A stretch of 64,000 bases of DNA from Aricia agestis (lineage: Eukaryota; Arthropoda; Insecta; Lepidoptera; Lycaenidae): the NCBI RefSeq assembly GCF_905147365.1, contig NC_056410.1, positions 6,857,501 to 6,921,500 on the forward strand. The letters run 5' to 3'. The notes beneath the pieces were generated by a model. It was not told the DNA's origin, searched no databases, and was given only the letters and a program-made list of their open reading frames with translations. The position numbers were made by a program, and so were the translations under genes. Shown piece by piece: positions 10,729 to 22,988 of this stretch; position 1 is the first letter of the stretch; each line of letters starts with the position of its first letter.

Positions 10729-11480
10729 CTAAAGAAAGGATCTACTAGGATCTAAAGAAAGTAATTCAACACTTCTACAATTTCGTAATTCCAATTTTTT
10801 GTACCACCAGCCAGAGAAATGTTAGTCGGACTATGCCAAGTCAGCGTCGTAGGAGACACAAAGAAAACTAGACAAAACCGACATTCTTCAGCCATACATG
10901 AAATGATGGTGATGAATATTCCTATTGCAAGGAACACTACTTTTCAAACAAAAAACCCATACAAAAGTTGGTCCTGCCTACTCGTTTGTGATATCGTTAC
11001 GATTAACCTGAAACCAGTAAGTTCAATTACAATTCGTTTTAGTTATGTGACATATCCCGACGAAATTCGTAAGTCCGTCGTTTATCTCTATGACTCAATT
11101 TATCTAAATAGTAACTACACAATGCAAGACTCACTATCTATGTATATTGCATAGAAAAAAAGTGTGATAGAAAAGAAAAACTAGTAACAAAACCATAAAA
11201 TAGTATGAGACAGTGCTACGTCAGCCGTCAGCGTAGCTCCACTGCACCGTGGCTACGTAGAACGCCCACGTCATAGCGTGCGAGGCCCCGCTTGTCAATT
11301 ATACAGAGTGTTATCTTTTCATAACGGGCGTGTTCCTTTTGTAACACGCTATATATGACGTATTTTTATAATTTTTATCTTACATGCGCTGTCGTTAAGG
11401 CTTGATATGTTTATCCCAAGGGAATATTTGTTGTAATAATTATTACAATGACAATATATTTTTTATCATAATATGATTAA
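10729..11480. other. Gap with one unexplained open frame
   Basis: A 111-codon frame on the plus strand (10819-11154) has no recognisable domain or splice context and overlaps a 61-codon minus frame. It is not called as a gene. The rest is AT-rich, with a CGTAGC-rich patch at 11215-11275. Confidence 0.4.
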
Positions 11481-11483
11481 CCC

Positions 11484-11568
11484 ATCAAGCCCCATAAGGA
11501 CACCGGTGACCGCGACAACAATAGAATAACAATAGATTTCCAAGAATCCGCGATCGAAGGATGTAAAA
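11484..11568. repeat. CGATCG-type repeat fragment
   Basis: CATCAAGCCCCATAAGGACA through CCGCGATCGAAGGAT. Related pieces are at 8703-8765, 28040-28100, 52903-52979 and 61000-61072, often with ACAATAGATTTCCAA and GATCGAGG. Probably remnants of one MITE family. Confidence 0.5.
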
Positions 11569-11620
11569 GTATTATAATAATTAATATTATAATACTTTTA
11601 TATTAATAATAATATAATAC

Positions 11621-11785
11621 TTTTTCGGTCACCTACAAAGAGGATCCCAATATGAATTTATACGGTTGATCATAGAGGGTAGATTTCCGGGAAAGAGACC
11701 ACGTAGACCAAGACGAAAATGGATAGATGACATAAAGGAAATGGGAATGGACCATGTGATAACCGGAAGAAATTTAACCTACTGA
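11621..11785 (+). pseudogene. LINE (RTE-like) C-terminal remnant
   Basis: An open frame of 54 codons ends in TGA. It reads FGHLQRGSQYEFIRLIIEGR and then GKRPRRPRRKWIDDIK, the C-terminal tail usual in lepidopteran LINE reverse transcriptases (YE(F/L)..LIIEG, then arginine-rich, then W.DD). A short ATGATGATGA tail follows at about 11819-11833, as is normal for this LINE type. No upstream reverse transcriptase is present, so it is a 5'-truncated dead copy. Confidence 0.7.
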
Positions 11786-12050
11786 CCGCCGAACTTCGTT
11801 ATGAAGAGGGCACTAAAATATGATGATGATGAAATACTTTATTAAATAAAAGAAAAGTTTTTTATGTTTGTCACTTTGCGAGAACAGTATGTGTTTCGAC
11901 TGCATATTTGTTTTACGTAAAAAAAGGCTTCAAGTTGGCTATGTACTTAATGAAATGGTATTAATTAAATAAAAATAGTATTTCCAACGTTAACAATGAA
12001 ACAATAATTAAATTCGATTAATATAAATGTAATCAGTACTGCGATATTAT

Positions 12051-13044
12051 ATATGTCGCAGCCGACTGGCTTAAATAGCCGTTCAATCAAACAGCTAGCC
12101 CTTTGACTGAACAACGCCATTCAATCACACGTCTAGCTTTTATATTGAATATTTTAGTCGCTCAAAACGTTCAACACTACAGCTGATTCAAAAGCCGCCG
12201 TCTAATTGAAGTAGTTCAGCGCGCACCGCTGCGGAGCTAGGTGCGTTTTATTTACAATATGGCGTCAACTAGCAGGTGTTTGTTGGTGTTTGTGGTTGTT
12301 TTTTGGAAATAAAGTAGTTAATAAAAGTTACAAATGTGATTAAAGAGACAAAAATTGTGGAGGCACATACGAGTGAATTAAAATTTCAACAAATATTCGA
12401 GGAGAAATTACGGGATTATGAAATGGATGGACGCAGCCCTCCCGAAAGGGGGGTTCGGGGGGCACAGCCCCCCGTCAAAACAAAAACAAACACAATCCAG
12501 AAAGTCCAAAAGTTGGTTAGGTTAGGTTAGAACTTAGACCACAACACAGAGGGAGCCGAGCGAGCGCAGCGAGCGTGCTGCGGCAGCAGCCGGCGACCGT
12601 CGTCAAATAAAAGGGGGGCTCGAGGGGCGCAGCCCCCCGCCAAAACAAAAACAAACACAATCCAGAAAGTCCAAAAGTAGGTTAGGTTAGAACTGTGACT
12701 GTGCTGCGGCAGCAGCCGGCGACCGTCACAAAACACGCCTCAGAATTTTTTATTTTTACTTATTGCATTAAACTTTTGGTCACCCCTTAAACTTAGTCCG
12801 AGAATAATCTTTCAATAAAATACAAAAAGTTTTCTTATTCTCCCAAATTACATATTAAGCTAATGGTCGCCCTATTTAATTTGCCATTAAACCAGTTGGC
12901 TAAGCGTCGTCTAGCTGTAGTGTTGAACGTTATAGTTAACAACTCGGCTAAACGACGTATAGCCGTGTGATTGAATGGCGTTGATCAGTCAAAGGGCTAG
13001 CTGTTTGATTGAACGGCTATTTAAACCAGTCGGCTGCGACATAT
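12051..13044. mobile_element. TIR element with about 150-bp inverted repeats (family T)
   Basis: The ends are ATATGTCGCAGCCGACTGG and its complement, and the arms stay similar for about 150 bases (AACAGCTAGCCCTTTGACTG and CAGTCAAAGGGCTAGCTGTT). The middle holds two direct repeats, about 12450-12612 and 12613-12737, each with a GGGGGG...CCCCCC stem, an A/C-rich block, GGTTAGGTTAG telomere-like motifs and GCTGCGGCAGCAGCCGGCGA. A second, interrupted copy starts at 44836. No transposase frame was seen. Confidence 0.75.
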
Positions 13045-14051
13045 ACACTCTTTACTCGCTCGATATATGGGCTAGTTATAAATAAGCAAGAAATAAGGTG
13101 TGCTCCTTTCCTGCGAGGAATAAAATAATCGACTCAGAATTCAGCAGTATTTACGTTACGTTGTCCACCTATAAAACTAACGAAGCCTCAAAGAAAAAAT
13201 ATAAAGAAGATAGAGAATTGTGACCTGAAAAGAAAAAACCTTCAAAAAAGAAATGAAATCCCACCAAAAACATGAAATGTAAAAGGAACCAAGCAAAATA
13301 TTGCACAGCTATGCAATACTTCTGTCGTAAAAAGTTTTCAGATCATATTCAAGCCAAGCCTTCAACTTCAAATTCAAATATTTAAAGGGGGCTCCCATAC
13401 AACAAACATGAGTTTTTGGCATTTTTTGCTCTATATCAATAATTGCAGCAGGTAAGCACTTGATATTTTCACAAAGGTGTTAAATATAATATGTCTATTT
13501 CAATTATTAATAATAATATTAAAATAAAATAAAAATTTATGGATATGGTGGTTCCCATACAAAAAACACAATTTTTGGACTATTTTTGTTCTATGACGGT
13601 ACGGAACCCTTCGTGCGCGAGTCCGGCTCGCACTTGGTCGATTTATTTTTCGAATTTTAATTTTATTATATTTCGTCGAAAATTACATATTATATTATTC
13701 GGTCGAATTGAGAAACATCCTCCTTGTCGAAAGTCTGTTAAAATTACTGCAGCTTTGTTCCTTGTTGGATCTACTTTATTCCTTATTCCTGCAAAATGGT
13801 ATTCGCGTCTTTACGCGAATATATTAAACCAGCAGGTCAAAAATCGAACGCTCCACTCAGTTTTCAAGTTTCGGATACTTTCAATAACTCTCTGTAAATC
13901 CTCCACAGCGATTTACATTCAGCTATTTACGACGTTCCAACTTACTTAGCATAAACTATCTGGATTGCATTTTTATGGCCCATTAAATGCAACGGCCCAT
14001 TTCACCAACTGACTGTCTTACGTAATAGGATAACTAGGTCTGAAACTATTA
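13045..14051. other. Gap with minus-strand family Z pieces
   Basis: 13378-13450 and 13535-13645 match family Z in reverse (ACGGAACCCTTCGTGCGCGA and CTCCCATACAACAAAC). The 136-codon plus frame at 13539-13949 starts inside that repeat and is not called. Nothing else was recognised. Confidence 0.5.
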
Positions 14052-14059
14052 CGCTAGAT

Positions 14060-15714
14060 CAGTGGTCCTCAACCTTTTTTTACACGGGCCACAAACTCGT
14101 TTTGTTCTTGGCGTCGCGGGCCGCAACCAAAGTTTTTGAGAATAAAATAAGAACATAAAAATTAGCGATTTAAAAGTGGCAAAATGTTCACAAGACCATA
14201 TTGCACTATTTTGCCGGTGGGGGTGAAATTCAAAATGGTTTAACTACACGGGGGTAGGGATTGCAATCCGGAAAACTGGATCCGGAAATTTGCCGGATCC
14301 GGCGTCATTTTACGGGTACCGGATCCGGTCCCAATATACCGGATTCGGAGACCGGATCCGGTGTTATCTATTTGTGGCAATAGTTAATAGAAACAGGCGT
14401 TACTATGCGGAAATATATAGCTTAAAATTTTGTATATTAATATTTTTAGCAAAATTCTGCGAAATAAACGTCAACCTATAAGTAAATGAGTGAGTGTATG
14501 CCGCGCATGCTGTGCATGCCTATGCGTACACTCACTCATGTACATACAAGTTGAGGTTTATTTCGTGGAATATTGCTAAAAATAATAATATCATACTTTC
14601 ATTTGTGGCAAACTGCTATGGTTGTTGCATGAATAACTTACGTTAAATGCGTTCTGTAGTGAACAATGAACCGCTATAGTTTCGGTCTGTCTGTCTGTCT
14701 GTCTTTCCGCGGTTTTGTTCAGAGACTATATATAGGACCTACAAAGCTGTAAATTGGCATGAATATACATATTAATGATTCCAACAAAATGGTATATAAA
14801 ATCTTAAAAATATAATATATTTTTTATGGTACCTCCCATACACATGAAGCGGGGATGATTTTTTTTTCGCGTCCACCCCACCGTGTGGAGTGTTCGTTGG
14901 ATAGGTTTTAAAAAATATTACGAGTATTCTTAGATCATTTCCGATTTAGTGCAATATGAAGTTTTAAAGTGGAAAAAATCGTTAGAGTCCAGTGTCCCCC
15001 CCCTCTACCAGCTAAACAGTTGCTTCTAGAAATGTGAAAAAATCACGGGAGTAGGAAATGTGCTGAATTTAAAAGGAAAATTATCACGGCTAAGAAGACT
15101 TCAAAGTTATTGCGTTTAACTTTAAGTATAACTTTTCGTTCAAATTCATTTGAACGTGGCTGAGATGATGTTGTTGGTAGTGTAAAATACATCATGAATG
15201 TATATTCATTGACTATACAAAAATTATCAAAAACTAGTGGTACTACGGAATCGCAGCAGCTCTATTAGCAGTTATTTGCTAAGTGACGCTTTTAAATGAT
15301 GAGCAACAAATGGATGTACTTATATCGTTAATTAATATCAACTCGCCATTCACTTCAGCTACGTATGGTGGTGGGGAGGCCGACTATGTTGCGCTAATGC
15401 CGTAATGTGCTTGAGCAACCATACGGATATTTAAAATATTGTTCCATGCTCTACAGTTTTTAAAGAGTGGTTATCTCGCTTTGAAAATATTGCATTAATC
15501 AGCTACAAGTGATGCATATATGGCTTGTTTTTGAATTAGAATGCAAAAATAGGATGATTTTCGGTTTTTAGTGCGATTTCATCAGTCCGACCGGATCCGG
15601 CCGGATTGACGGTAATCCGGTCAAATCCGGTCCGGATTGAAAATTACGCCGGATTGCAATCCCTACACGGGGGTCATTGAAAAAGTCCCGCAGCCCGCAG
15701 GTTGGGGATAGCTG
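14060..15714. mobile_element. hAT-type MITE carrying a nested hAT-type element
   Basis: The outer ends are CAGTGGTCCTCAACC and GGTTGGGGATAGCTG (inverted, CAG start). The 8-bp duplication CGCTAGAT is at 14052-14059 and 15715-15722. Without its insert the element is only about 236 bp and has no coding capacity. Confidence 0.85.
14255..15665. mobile_element. Nested hAT-type element with TAGGGATTGCAATCC ends
   Basis: TIRs are TAGGGATTGCAATCCGG and its exact complement. The 8-bp duplication CACGGGGG is at 14247-14254 and 15666-15673. The subterminal regions are full of CCGGATCCGG motifs on both sides, which may be transposase binding sites. An internal inverted repeat lies at about 14448-14581. 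No transposase frame survives, so it is non-autonomous. Confidence 0.85.
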
Positions 15715-15962
15715 CGCTAGATAATATCTGGAACCTCGGTGCACCAGAATTCGTTTATGGCGCTGGAAGCTTTAATTTTTTTGGGATAAAAATATATTTC
15801 AGACTTACTTCAGTCCATAAAATATTATAATCAATGCGTTAATATACGTGCGTTACAAATAAGTGCGCTTTATAGTGCTAACAAATAGGAAACCTATATA
15901 AAAATCGGTCCTGCGGCCTGCCTACTCATTTGTAGTAACTTCATCTACTACGTTATTAAATA

Positions 15963-16079
15963 CTAGCTGGTGCCCGCGACTTCGTCCGCGTCAGCATAGT
16001 AGATCACGATTCACGTCCCAAGTATTATTTTTCAAAAATATTCCATGTACAGAATTGACTCTCCTACGATTTTATTATA
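15963..16079 (-). mobile_element. Helitron H1 fragment, minus strand
   Basis: On the minus strand it ends GGACGAAGTCGCGGGCACCA then GCTAG. It shares this 3' end with 45038-46080 and 25739-27011. It is cut on its other side by the next Helitron at 16080. Confidence 0.6.
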
Positions 16080-17260
16080 TCTACACTACTATTATAAAGA
16101 GGAAAGATTTGTGTTTGTTTGTCTTGAATAGGCTCCGAAACTACTAGACCGATTTGAAAGATTCTTTTACCATTGGAATCCTACATTAATTCTGCTGAAC
16201 ATAGGCTAAATTTTATTTTGGAAAAAAATAGGGTTCCGTAAGATATTTGGGATTTTCGGACGCAAGGTGTAAAAAATCAACCAGAAATGTTACTTTTTTC
16301 GCGTACGCTGCCTAAACTATAAAAGATAGAACCATAAAATGTTCTAAGTAATTGTAGATCTTTTAAATATCTACAAAAAAGTCCGCGACACACTATACCT
16401 ATCTATGTTGAGTGAGGCACAATAACCATTTTTTTATTAAAAAATCTTGAAATGTTTTTGGACTACATTTAAATGCCTTTATTTTACTCATGGCATTAAT
16501 TCTTATCAAAATAAATTATTTCATTACTAAGTACGTAATGTAGATAATATTTGGTCTTTGAATGATTAAAATTGGACGTTTGGTTTTAATGTTATGGCGA
16601 AATTAAAATATTACGATTTCTGCTGCACGTTGCGAATTGGGCGTCGTCAAGGCGCGCCGCGCGGGTGTGCTCGCCCGGAGAGTCCACGTAAATATTAATT
16701 ATTATTACCTCGATCATGGGAATCGCATACACAATAGATTTATAATATAATAGTTATGTGACAGCCGGGTGCCGCTTCATTGATGGGATAATATTATAGT
16801 GCTTCATTAATTCATTACGTTTTGAATGACTTTTATTTTTGATTGCTATTATAATTAACAAAACTACCAAAATATTCCATATATTGTAAGCTTTATAAAT
16901 TATAGACTCAAAGTGATGTACTATAGAGTCTTATAAGTTATAGAGGACATTATTATCAACGTAAAAGTCCGCGATATCGTATGTCTGACTATTACAATTA
17001 TCCTACGTATTATCCTAAGTATCCTACTTTTTAATCTAAAAAAAATATCCACAGCCGAACATATAACCTCCTCCTTTTTGGAAGTCGGTTAAAAATATGC
17101 AATAGTAACTTTGCGCTGGTACAAACCAGACCAAATTACTTACCAGCTATAGCTTAATTAGTATTTACCAGATTTAATAAAAGTGACTAAGAAATAAAGA
17201 TTGAAAAAAATATATTTAAAAATCAATTTCCACCCGTGCGAAGCCGGGGTGGGCCGCTAT
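16080..17260 (+). mobile_element. Helitron H5, plus strand
   Basis: It begins TCTACACTACTATTATAAAG and ends near CGAAGCCGGGGTGGGCCGCT, the GC-rich 3' hairpin region of a known lepidopteran Helitron type. A second copy of its first 780 bases lies in reverse at 27880-28768. It has no helicase frame. Confidence 0.6.
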
Positions 17261-17770
17261 GTATAGATAGATGACTTAGTTTGTTCCCAAAAAGATAAGA
17301 CGCAATACAAACGCCACGACACTATTTCGTTATAAGTAACAGATCCATGGTGGTGGGAGGGGTTTTGGGGGGCTGCCCCCCCCCCCCCCCACCCTAATCA
17401 AATGACTTTCGAAAACCGTATGTTTAGTGTAGTTTTTAACTTTGTTCTTAAAAAAAAGGAGAAATATTATGTCTCCGCGACATTGTTTTGTTTAAAGAAA
17501 AATATTGAATGACCGGTGCCGAAGCTCGCTGAATTGAGTTTCCTACGATTTTATTATATGTATAGATTAGTTATTACAGAGACCACATATTTTCTCTATG
17601 GTTATTACTTTTAATATTGTTATTTATGCAAAGTGCTACCTCCATCCAGTGCCTTAATTGGTTAGGATAACCTTAACCAATTAACCACGAAATGGAAGCT
17701 ATCTTTTTCAGGATGTCGAATCGAAATGACATTTCGAAAATTATTGTTTGACAACCTGGGCTCAAAATAT
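17261..17770. other. Gap with a poly-C tract repeat
   Basis: A run of about 15 C at 17378-17392 follows a G-rich stretch. The stretch CGAAAACCGTATGTTTAGTG at about 17410 is found in reverse near 63710, so this is part of a dispersed repeat. GATTTTATTATATGTATAGA at 17547-17566 is a Helitron H1 5' end in reverse. Confidence 0.45.
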
Positions 17771-18222
17771 CTATACTGTACTCGACCAAACATGGCGGTA
17801 GCGGTCACTGACTTCCTGTCAAAAACTTGTCATTTTCTATACAACGTGATATTTTAGTGGTTGTTTTCCCTCAGCAGAACGATTTACCTCTGTACTATCG
17901 AAATATGCATGCTATTTTTTGAAAATAAAAAATATTTTGTATGACGTACTATGGCAACTAATTTATACCGATAGGCGCGAGCGGCTATGATCCGGCCGAA
18001 TTTTATTTTTGATTTGAATAAAAAAAACTTCACAAATCTATTGTACTACTAAGATTGAATCATTTTACTGCGGGAAAACAACCATTGTAATTTCACGCAG
18101 TAAAAACCGCGATTGACAGTGAAGTGTCAGATGCTGTCAATCGCAGCTTTGTATAGAAAATGACAAGTTTTTGACAGGGAGTCAATGACCGCTACCGCCA
18201 TATTTCGCCGAGAACAGTATAG
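17771..18222. mobile_element. Fold-back MITE family F, copy 1
   Basis: The arms carry CTATACTGTACTCG and GTAGCGGTCA...CTGTCAAAAACTTGTCATT with a matching complement on the right. Further copies are at 23484-23695 and 60712-60904. Confidence 0.75.
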
Positions 18223-18581
18223 TTTACCAAATTTCATCAAAATCGGTAAACAGTAATACACCACGGTATTTACTCGTCGGTCGATCATCCACTTTAGGTT
18301 CTTATCAGACAGTGGCCTCGGAACGAATTTGTTAGCATTAATTTGTATGCGATTTGTTTAACGACCGGACGGTACTACTGACAGAGATATATACAGTCAG
18401 ATATTGATTTTTCTACATTCGGTTATTATGAAAATCTGCTTAATAGGCAGATAGCGAATCTACGTTATTTGGTTGGGCTATGTGAAGTCAACGTTTGTCG
18501 TAACTAGATAATATTATCTTAACTTCATCTCTCGTCGTTGCGACAAAACAACGTGTCCGACGACGCAATGCATCATCAAAT

Positions 18582-18800
18582 CCATACTAATATTATAAAT
18601 GTGAAAGTTTGTCTGTCTGTTACCTCCTCACGCCCAAACTGCTGAACCGATTTTGCTCAAATTTGGTATGGAGATACGTTGAGTCCCGGGAAAGGACATA
18701 CGAGTAGGACACTTTTTATCCCGGAAAAATGTACCTACGGTTCCCGCGCAATATACTAATTTTTTGCGCAACGGCGTCATTATGAATACGCCGGAGTGTT
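18582..18800 (+). mobile_element. Helitron H2, partial
   Basis: It starts TCCATACTAATATTATAAAT, with internal CACGCCCAAACTGCTGAACC and GGGAAAGGACATACGAG as in 42753-42958. The 3' end is degraded. Confidence 0.6.
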
Positions 18801-21396
18801 AACGCTGCGGCCTGCGACGCGCCGCGCCGCAACGCAACGCAGTATTATGGCCTTGCCTCACCGAAAATATTTTAACACAGCCACTAATAAATCAGCAACA
18901 AACGCCAAGCTCTGCGACAATTTTTCGCTTTAGCGGTTCCGAATAATAAATGATACACTGTCATATTTTACGTGATATATTAATATCGAGCTTATTGTTA
19001 CATGAAAAATGAGTACTTAATTAAAGCGCTATAGTTCATTATTATTAAACTACTATCTATACTACTTTTAAACTTATAAAGGGACTATAGCTCTAAAAAA
19101 CAGAAATTACTTCAAGTACTTGGGTATATTACAATTACTGTATTTCCTTTAGTAACTTTTTAAAACGAAATAATCGTAATTTTTAATTTTAATAATATTT
19201 GTAATTTATCATACTTCTAGTGATAGGGGTCAGTAAATTTCAACAGCATCTGTTTAAAATTTCAGTTTTGTTTTGCTTTCATAGCGACTTTACATTATTA
19301 CAAATCCCAACCAGCGATCCAATCCAGCGCTGAATTGTATTACTGGATTGGAATAATGTAAGCCGGCATTATGACGCGGCCATTGCAAGTATCGTTTCGC
19401 TGAGAAGTGAGTCATTTTCCAAGCTAATAGTGGAATCGCTTAGCAATAACATCACGCGGTATCCGTCTAACAACAAGTATCTGGCTTCTGGGATAACATA
19501 AACTGTTTATGAAAAGTTTTTTGGCACGCGAGCAAAGGTCAGCGCCCTTATTCCTCATAAACGGAGAATAATGAGTTCAAATGCTGGATACTATCGTACG
19601 TTTCTTTGCCAAAAAGTGGTTATTTATTTAATAATTTACATTTTCTCTTTGTGTGGAGAACAACATGGCTTTGAGTGTGCTAGATAAAGATACTTCTTGC
19701 TTCACAACATTTTATTGCTATTGCCCTTCAGTTCGAATGCATTGAGATTTGGGCTTGACTGAATCAGGAGACTTTGCCCATTTAATTAAAAAAAACCTAT
19801 TTGCTTTATGAGGAGAGTGTATTATGTGGACATAGTGTGCCGTGGCTCAATGAGGGTGTTTGATATTCATTTTGCCACCAGGTGCTGCTATGTAGCCTTA
19901 GGGTCTATCGTGTCAAACTGCTGTCATAATATGTCACAATATAGCTGTCATGTGTTACAATAATTTGTCACGATAGACCCTAGGGCTACATAGCGGCTCC
20001 TGGTGGCAAATATAATTTCAAGCACCCTCATTAAATTGGTCGATTTGATCACAACCTGATGAGTGATGACTTATACTGACGCTGATTATGAACTGTTTAA
20101 TGTTTTAATCCAAGAATAATAAGGTGAGATATAGCCGGGTATAAACTCGCGTATCACAACAAAAGCGATAAAATATTACCTGTTTATGCCCGGCGTAAAA
20201 CTGTTAGAAACTACAATCGCACTTGCCGTATAATAAACATCAGCTGATATTATGATATATCGCTTTTCTTGAGTGTATATGACACTACTAGATAAAAGCC
20301 GAGATTTGTGAGGGCTCGCGTCGTCACATCTTGACCGACTGATGATAACACATCTACATATAAGTAAATAAAAATTACTATGTTTAAAGCACAAATAAAT
20401 AGATGTGATGGTTTTTCCGTAAAGTGTACCACCAAATATACAGATTGTGACTTGTCACTTGTGGGATAATATTATACTAGGGCTCGCCTCGCTCGCTTTG
20501 ATTATTTCGTTTACATCAATAAAAAAGGCTTTTGTGGTCTAAACTTTATTTTCTTGTTCTCTACAATATTTAACTTCAGCCATATTAAGTTACTTTGTGT
20601 ACATGCTTAAGTAAGTTAAGTAGCGAAGGATAATGTACTAAGTACTTACTAAATGTTGCCCGAATTGTCGATTAATTTAGCAGTTTTGGCGTAGAGATGG
20701 TAGAGGAATAAAAGACAGAGTCACTTTGGATTTCATTTGATTGCTCATAACTTTGACAGTGACTGTATCTTTGCATCTTTTGCAACAGAGCAATGTGGTT
20801 TAAAATACTCTTAAGTGCATTTTGCGGTAGTTACATAACAAATGGTAAATAGGACAGGATGTAAGTGTATGAGCGGGGTATTATAAATGCGCTTTTAGGC
20901 CCGAGGCGTTTATCAAGGCGCCAACTAGGCCAAGGCCTAGGTCCGCTAAAGCAACTAACGACTTCAAATTTGAAGGACGGAAAGAGCAAAATAGAAAACA
21001 GCTAAGCTATTGAAGACTCAATTATGCTTTCTCGGCGTGAAAAATAAGCGGTTTGCGTTCAATATTTTTATACATTATCACTTCTACAGAAAAGTGAAGA
21101 TTATTGTGAAATATTAGAATTAGGGTACATATGTTATTGTTACTGTTTTGAATTACAACAGTCTATAAATATACATTATTACGAGTTATGACCTAAATTG
21201 AGAACACATCAACTCTTTGTTTTACAAGTATTTTACACGAACTAACAGTTTACAGACTAAGTACTGAAATGAAATATAGGTGAGTGGTGACTATGATTAT
21301 GATGAGTAAGTTTACATCTTAATTTAGGTATTTCTCTTATTGAAAACAAAAATTGATTTAGTAGTTTACAAGCAGATATTACTACTACTACTACTT
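18801..21396. other. Gap with one fold-back MITE
   Basis: A fold-back element spans about 19850-20036 (arms ATGAGGGTGTTTGA and GCCACCAGGTGCTGCTATGT with complements on the right). The rest is AT-rich with no supported gene; two overlapping short minus frames at 20176-20435 look like chance. Confidence 0.5.
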
Positions 21397-21404
21397 AGAG
21401 CGCT

Positions 21405-22280
21405 TACAGACGAACGGCACGTGTCAGCGGCACGCGTCGGCGGCAGTCGACGGCAGGCGACGGCACGTGTCGGCGGCACGTGTCGGCAGCAGTCGGCGGC
21501 AGTCGACGACAGTTTAACACGCTTGCAGTTGTGACGTAGCGCGTAAAGGTAAAGATCCACAGGACGGTATCGTATGCAACGGACGTCTCGCATCAAACGG
21601 GTATTTTTTTTACAGTACGTCAACTGTATCTGCAGCGTACGGATTACCGACTAGACAGTATGTTTATCTTCAAATTAGTCCAAACAAAGTTTCTAAGTCA
21701 AAATTTCTGTTTTCGACTATTCCATCCACACCCCCCTTTTGAGCATTCATTTACTAGACTATTCGATAATCCGTACGCTGCCGATTCAGCGGAAGTAATA
21801 CGAAAAAATTATCCGTTTGATGCGAGACGTCTGTTGCGTATGATAGCGACCTGTGGCCGCTTACCTTTAGGCGGTACGTCACAACTGGGGGCCTACCACC
21901 ACCTCTACTAAGCTACACCGTTTGACAGATAAGCAATAATTACTTTAACGTCAAGCTATCGATCTTAAAAGAGTTGATATTTCACAGCGGATTTAACAAT
22001 ATTTTGCATTTTTTACTGTTTTTTAGTAAAATTATATTTGAAAAGTGAGTACGGTGATGTTGTTGTAATCTTACAACAAAGCTTTCTGGAAACATGATCG
22101 TTTTAGGGAAGGTCATGGTAGGTCCCCTGCAAGCGTCATAAATTGTCAACGGCTGCCGTCGACTGCCGTTAACTGCCGCCGACACGTGCCGTCAACTGCC
22201 GTCGACTGCCGCCGACACGTGCCGCCGACTGCCGTCGGCTGCCGCCGATACATGCCGCCGACACATGTCGTTCGTCTGTA
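21405..22280. mobile_element. hAT-like TIR element with minisatellite ends (family M), copy 1
   Basis: Both ends are TACAGACGAACGGCA-like and inverted, and AGAGCGCT lies directly outside each end (21397-21404 and 22281-22288), an 8-bp target duplication. The subterminal 110 bases at each end are tandem variants of GGCGGCAGTCGACGGCACGT and TGTCGGC. Inside are further inverted repeats (GTCTCGCATCAAACGG and CCGTTTGATGCGAGAC). No protein is encoded. A shorter copy is at 40045-40524 and a half copy at 50294-50577. Confidence 0.8.
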
Positions 22281-22436
22281 AGAGCGCTTACTAGTACATT
22301 TTTTGGGAAATATACCACAGAGAAGCTATGTGAAAGATTAAGTGCATACACGTACTCATGAGCCGGAAAATCAAAGAGCAATTATACAGTTTATCGTATT
22401 AAAGTAAGAGGTCACAGAATTTGAGGAAAAAGTAGT

Positions 22437-22761
22437 TTTTTTATATGTAATAAGGGGGCAAACGAACAAACAGGTCACCTGATGGAAAGCAACTTCCGTC
22501 GCCCATGGACACTCGCAGCATCAGAAGAGCTGCAGGTGCGTTGCCGGCCTTTTAAGAGGGAATAGGGTAATTATAGGGGAGGGTAGGGAAGGGAAGGGAA
22601 TAGGGTAGGGAAGGGAATAGGGTAGGGGATTGGGCCTCCGATAAACTCACTCACTCGGCGAAACACAGCGCAAGCGCTGTTTCACGCCGGTTTTCTGTGA
22701 GAACGTGGTATTTCTCCGGTCGAGCCGGCCCATTCGTGCCGAAGCATGGCTCTCCCACGTA
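22437..22761 (-). mobile_element. G-rich retroposon family R, copy B (full length)
   Basis: Read on the minus strand it starts ACGTGGGAGAGCCATGCTTC and ends GCCCCCTTATTACATATAAA. It includes the C/T-rich minisatellite (plus-strand GGGAAGGGAATAGGGTA). Confidence 0.75.
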
Positions 22762-22782
22762 TAAAATATTATTAATAGAAAA

Positions 22783-22988
22783 CTAAATGATGCCCGCATC
22801 TGGTTGCGCCAAAATTCGTTAACGCGCGGGAACCATACATTTTTCCGGGATAAAATTAAAGTGCCCTATGTCCTTTCACGAGTACAAGTATCTCCATATC
22901 CAGTAAAATCGGTTCACTGGGTAGGGCGTGAAGAGATAACAGACAGAAAGACATACACATTTTCGCAATCATAATATTAGTACGGATG
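22783..22988 (-). mobile_element. Helitron H2, minus strand
   Basis: In reverse it has CATCCGTACTAATATTATGA at its start and the GGTTCCCGCGCGTTAACGAA, GCGCAACCAGATGCGGGCAT end. It matches 42753-42958 in layout. Confidence 0.6.

Noticed and set aside
10819..11154. 111-codon plus-strand frame
   Set aside because: No domain, signal peptide or splice context. An overlapping minus frame is equally open, and the AT-rich context makes chance likely.
13539..13949. 136-codon plus-strand frame
   Set aside because: It starts inside the reverse of family Z and has no recognisable protein content.
21340..21911. Arg-rich frames on both strands
   Set aside because: Translations of the family M minisatellite arrays; the same happens at 22169-22381 and 50356-50613.
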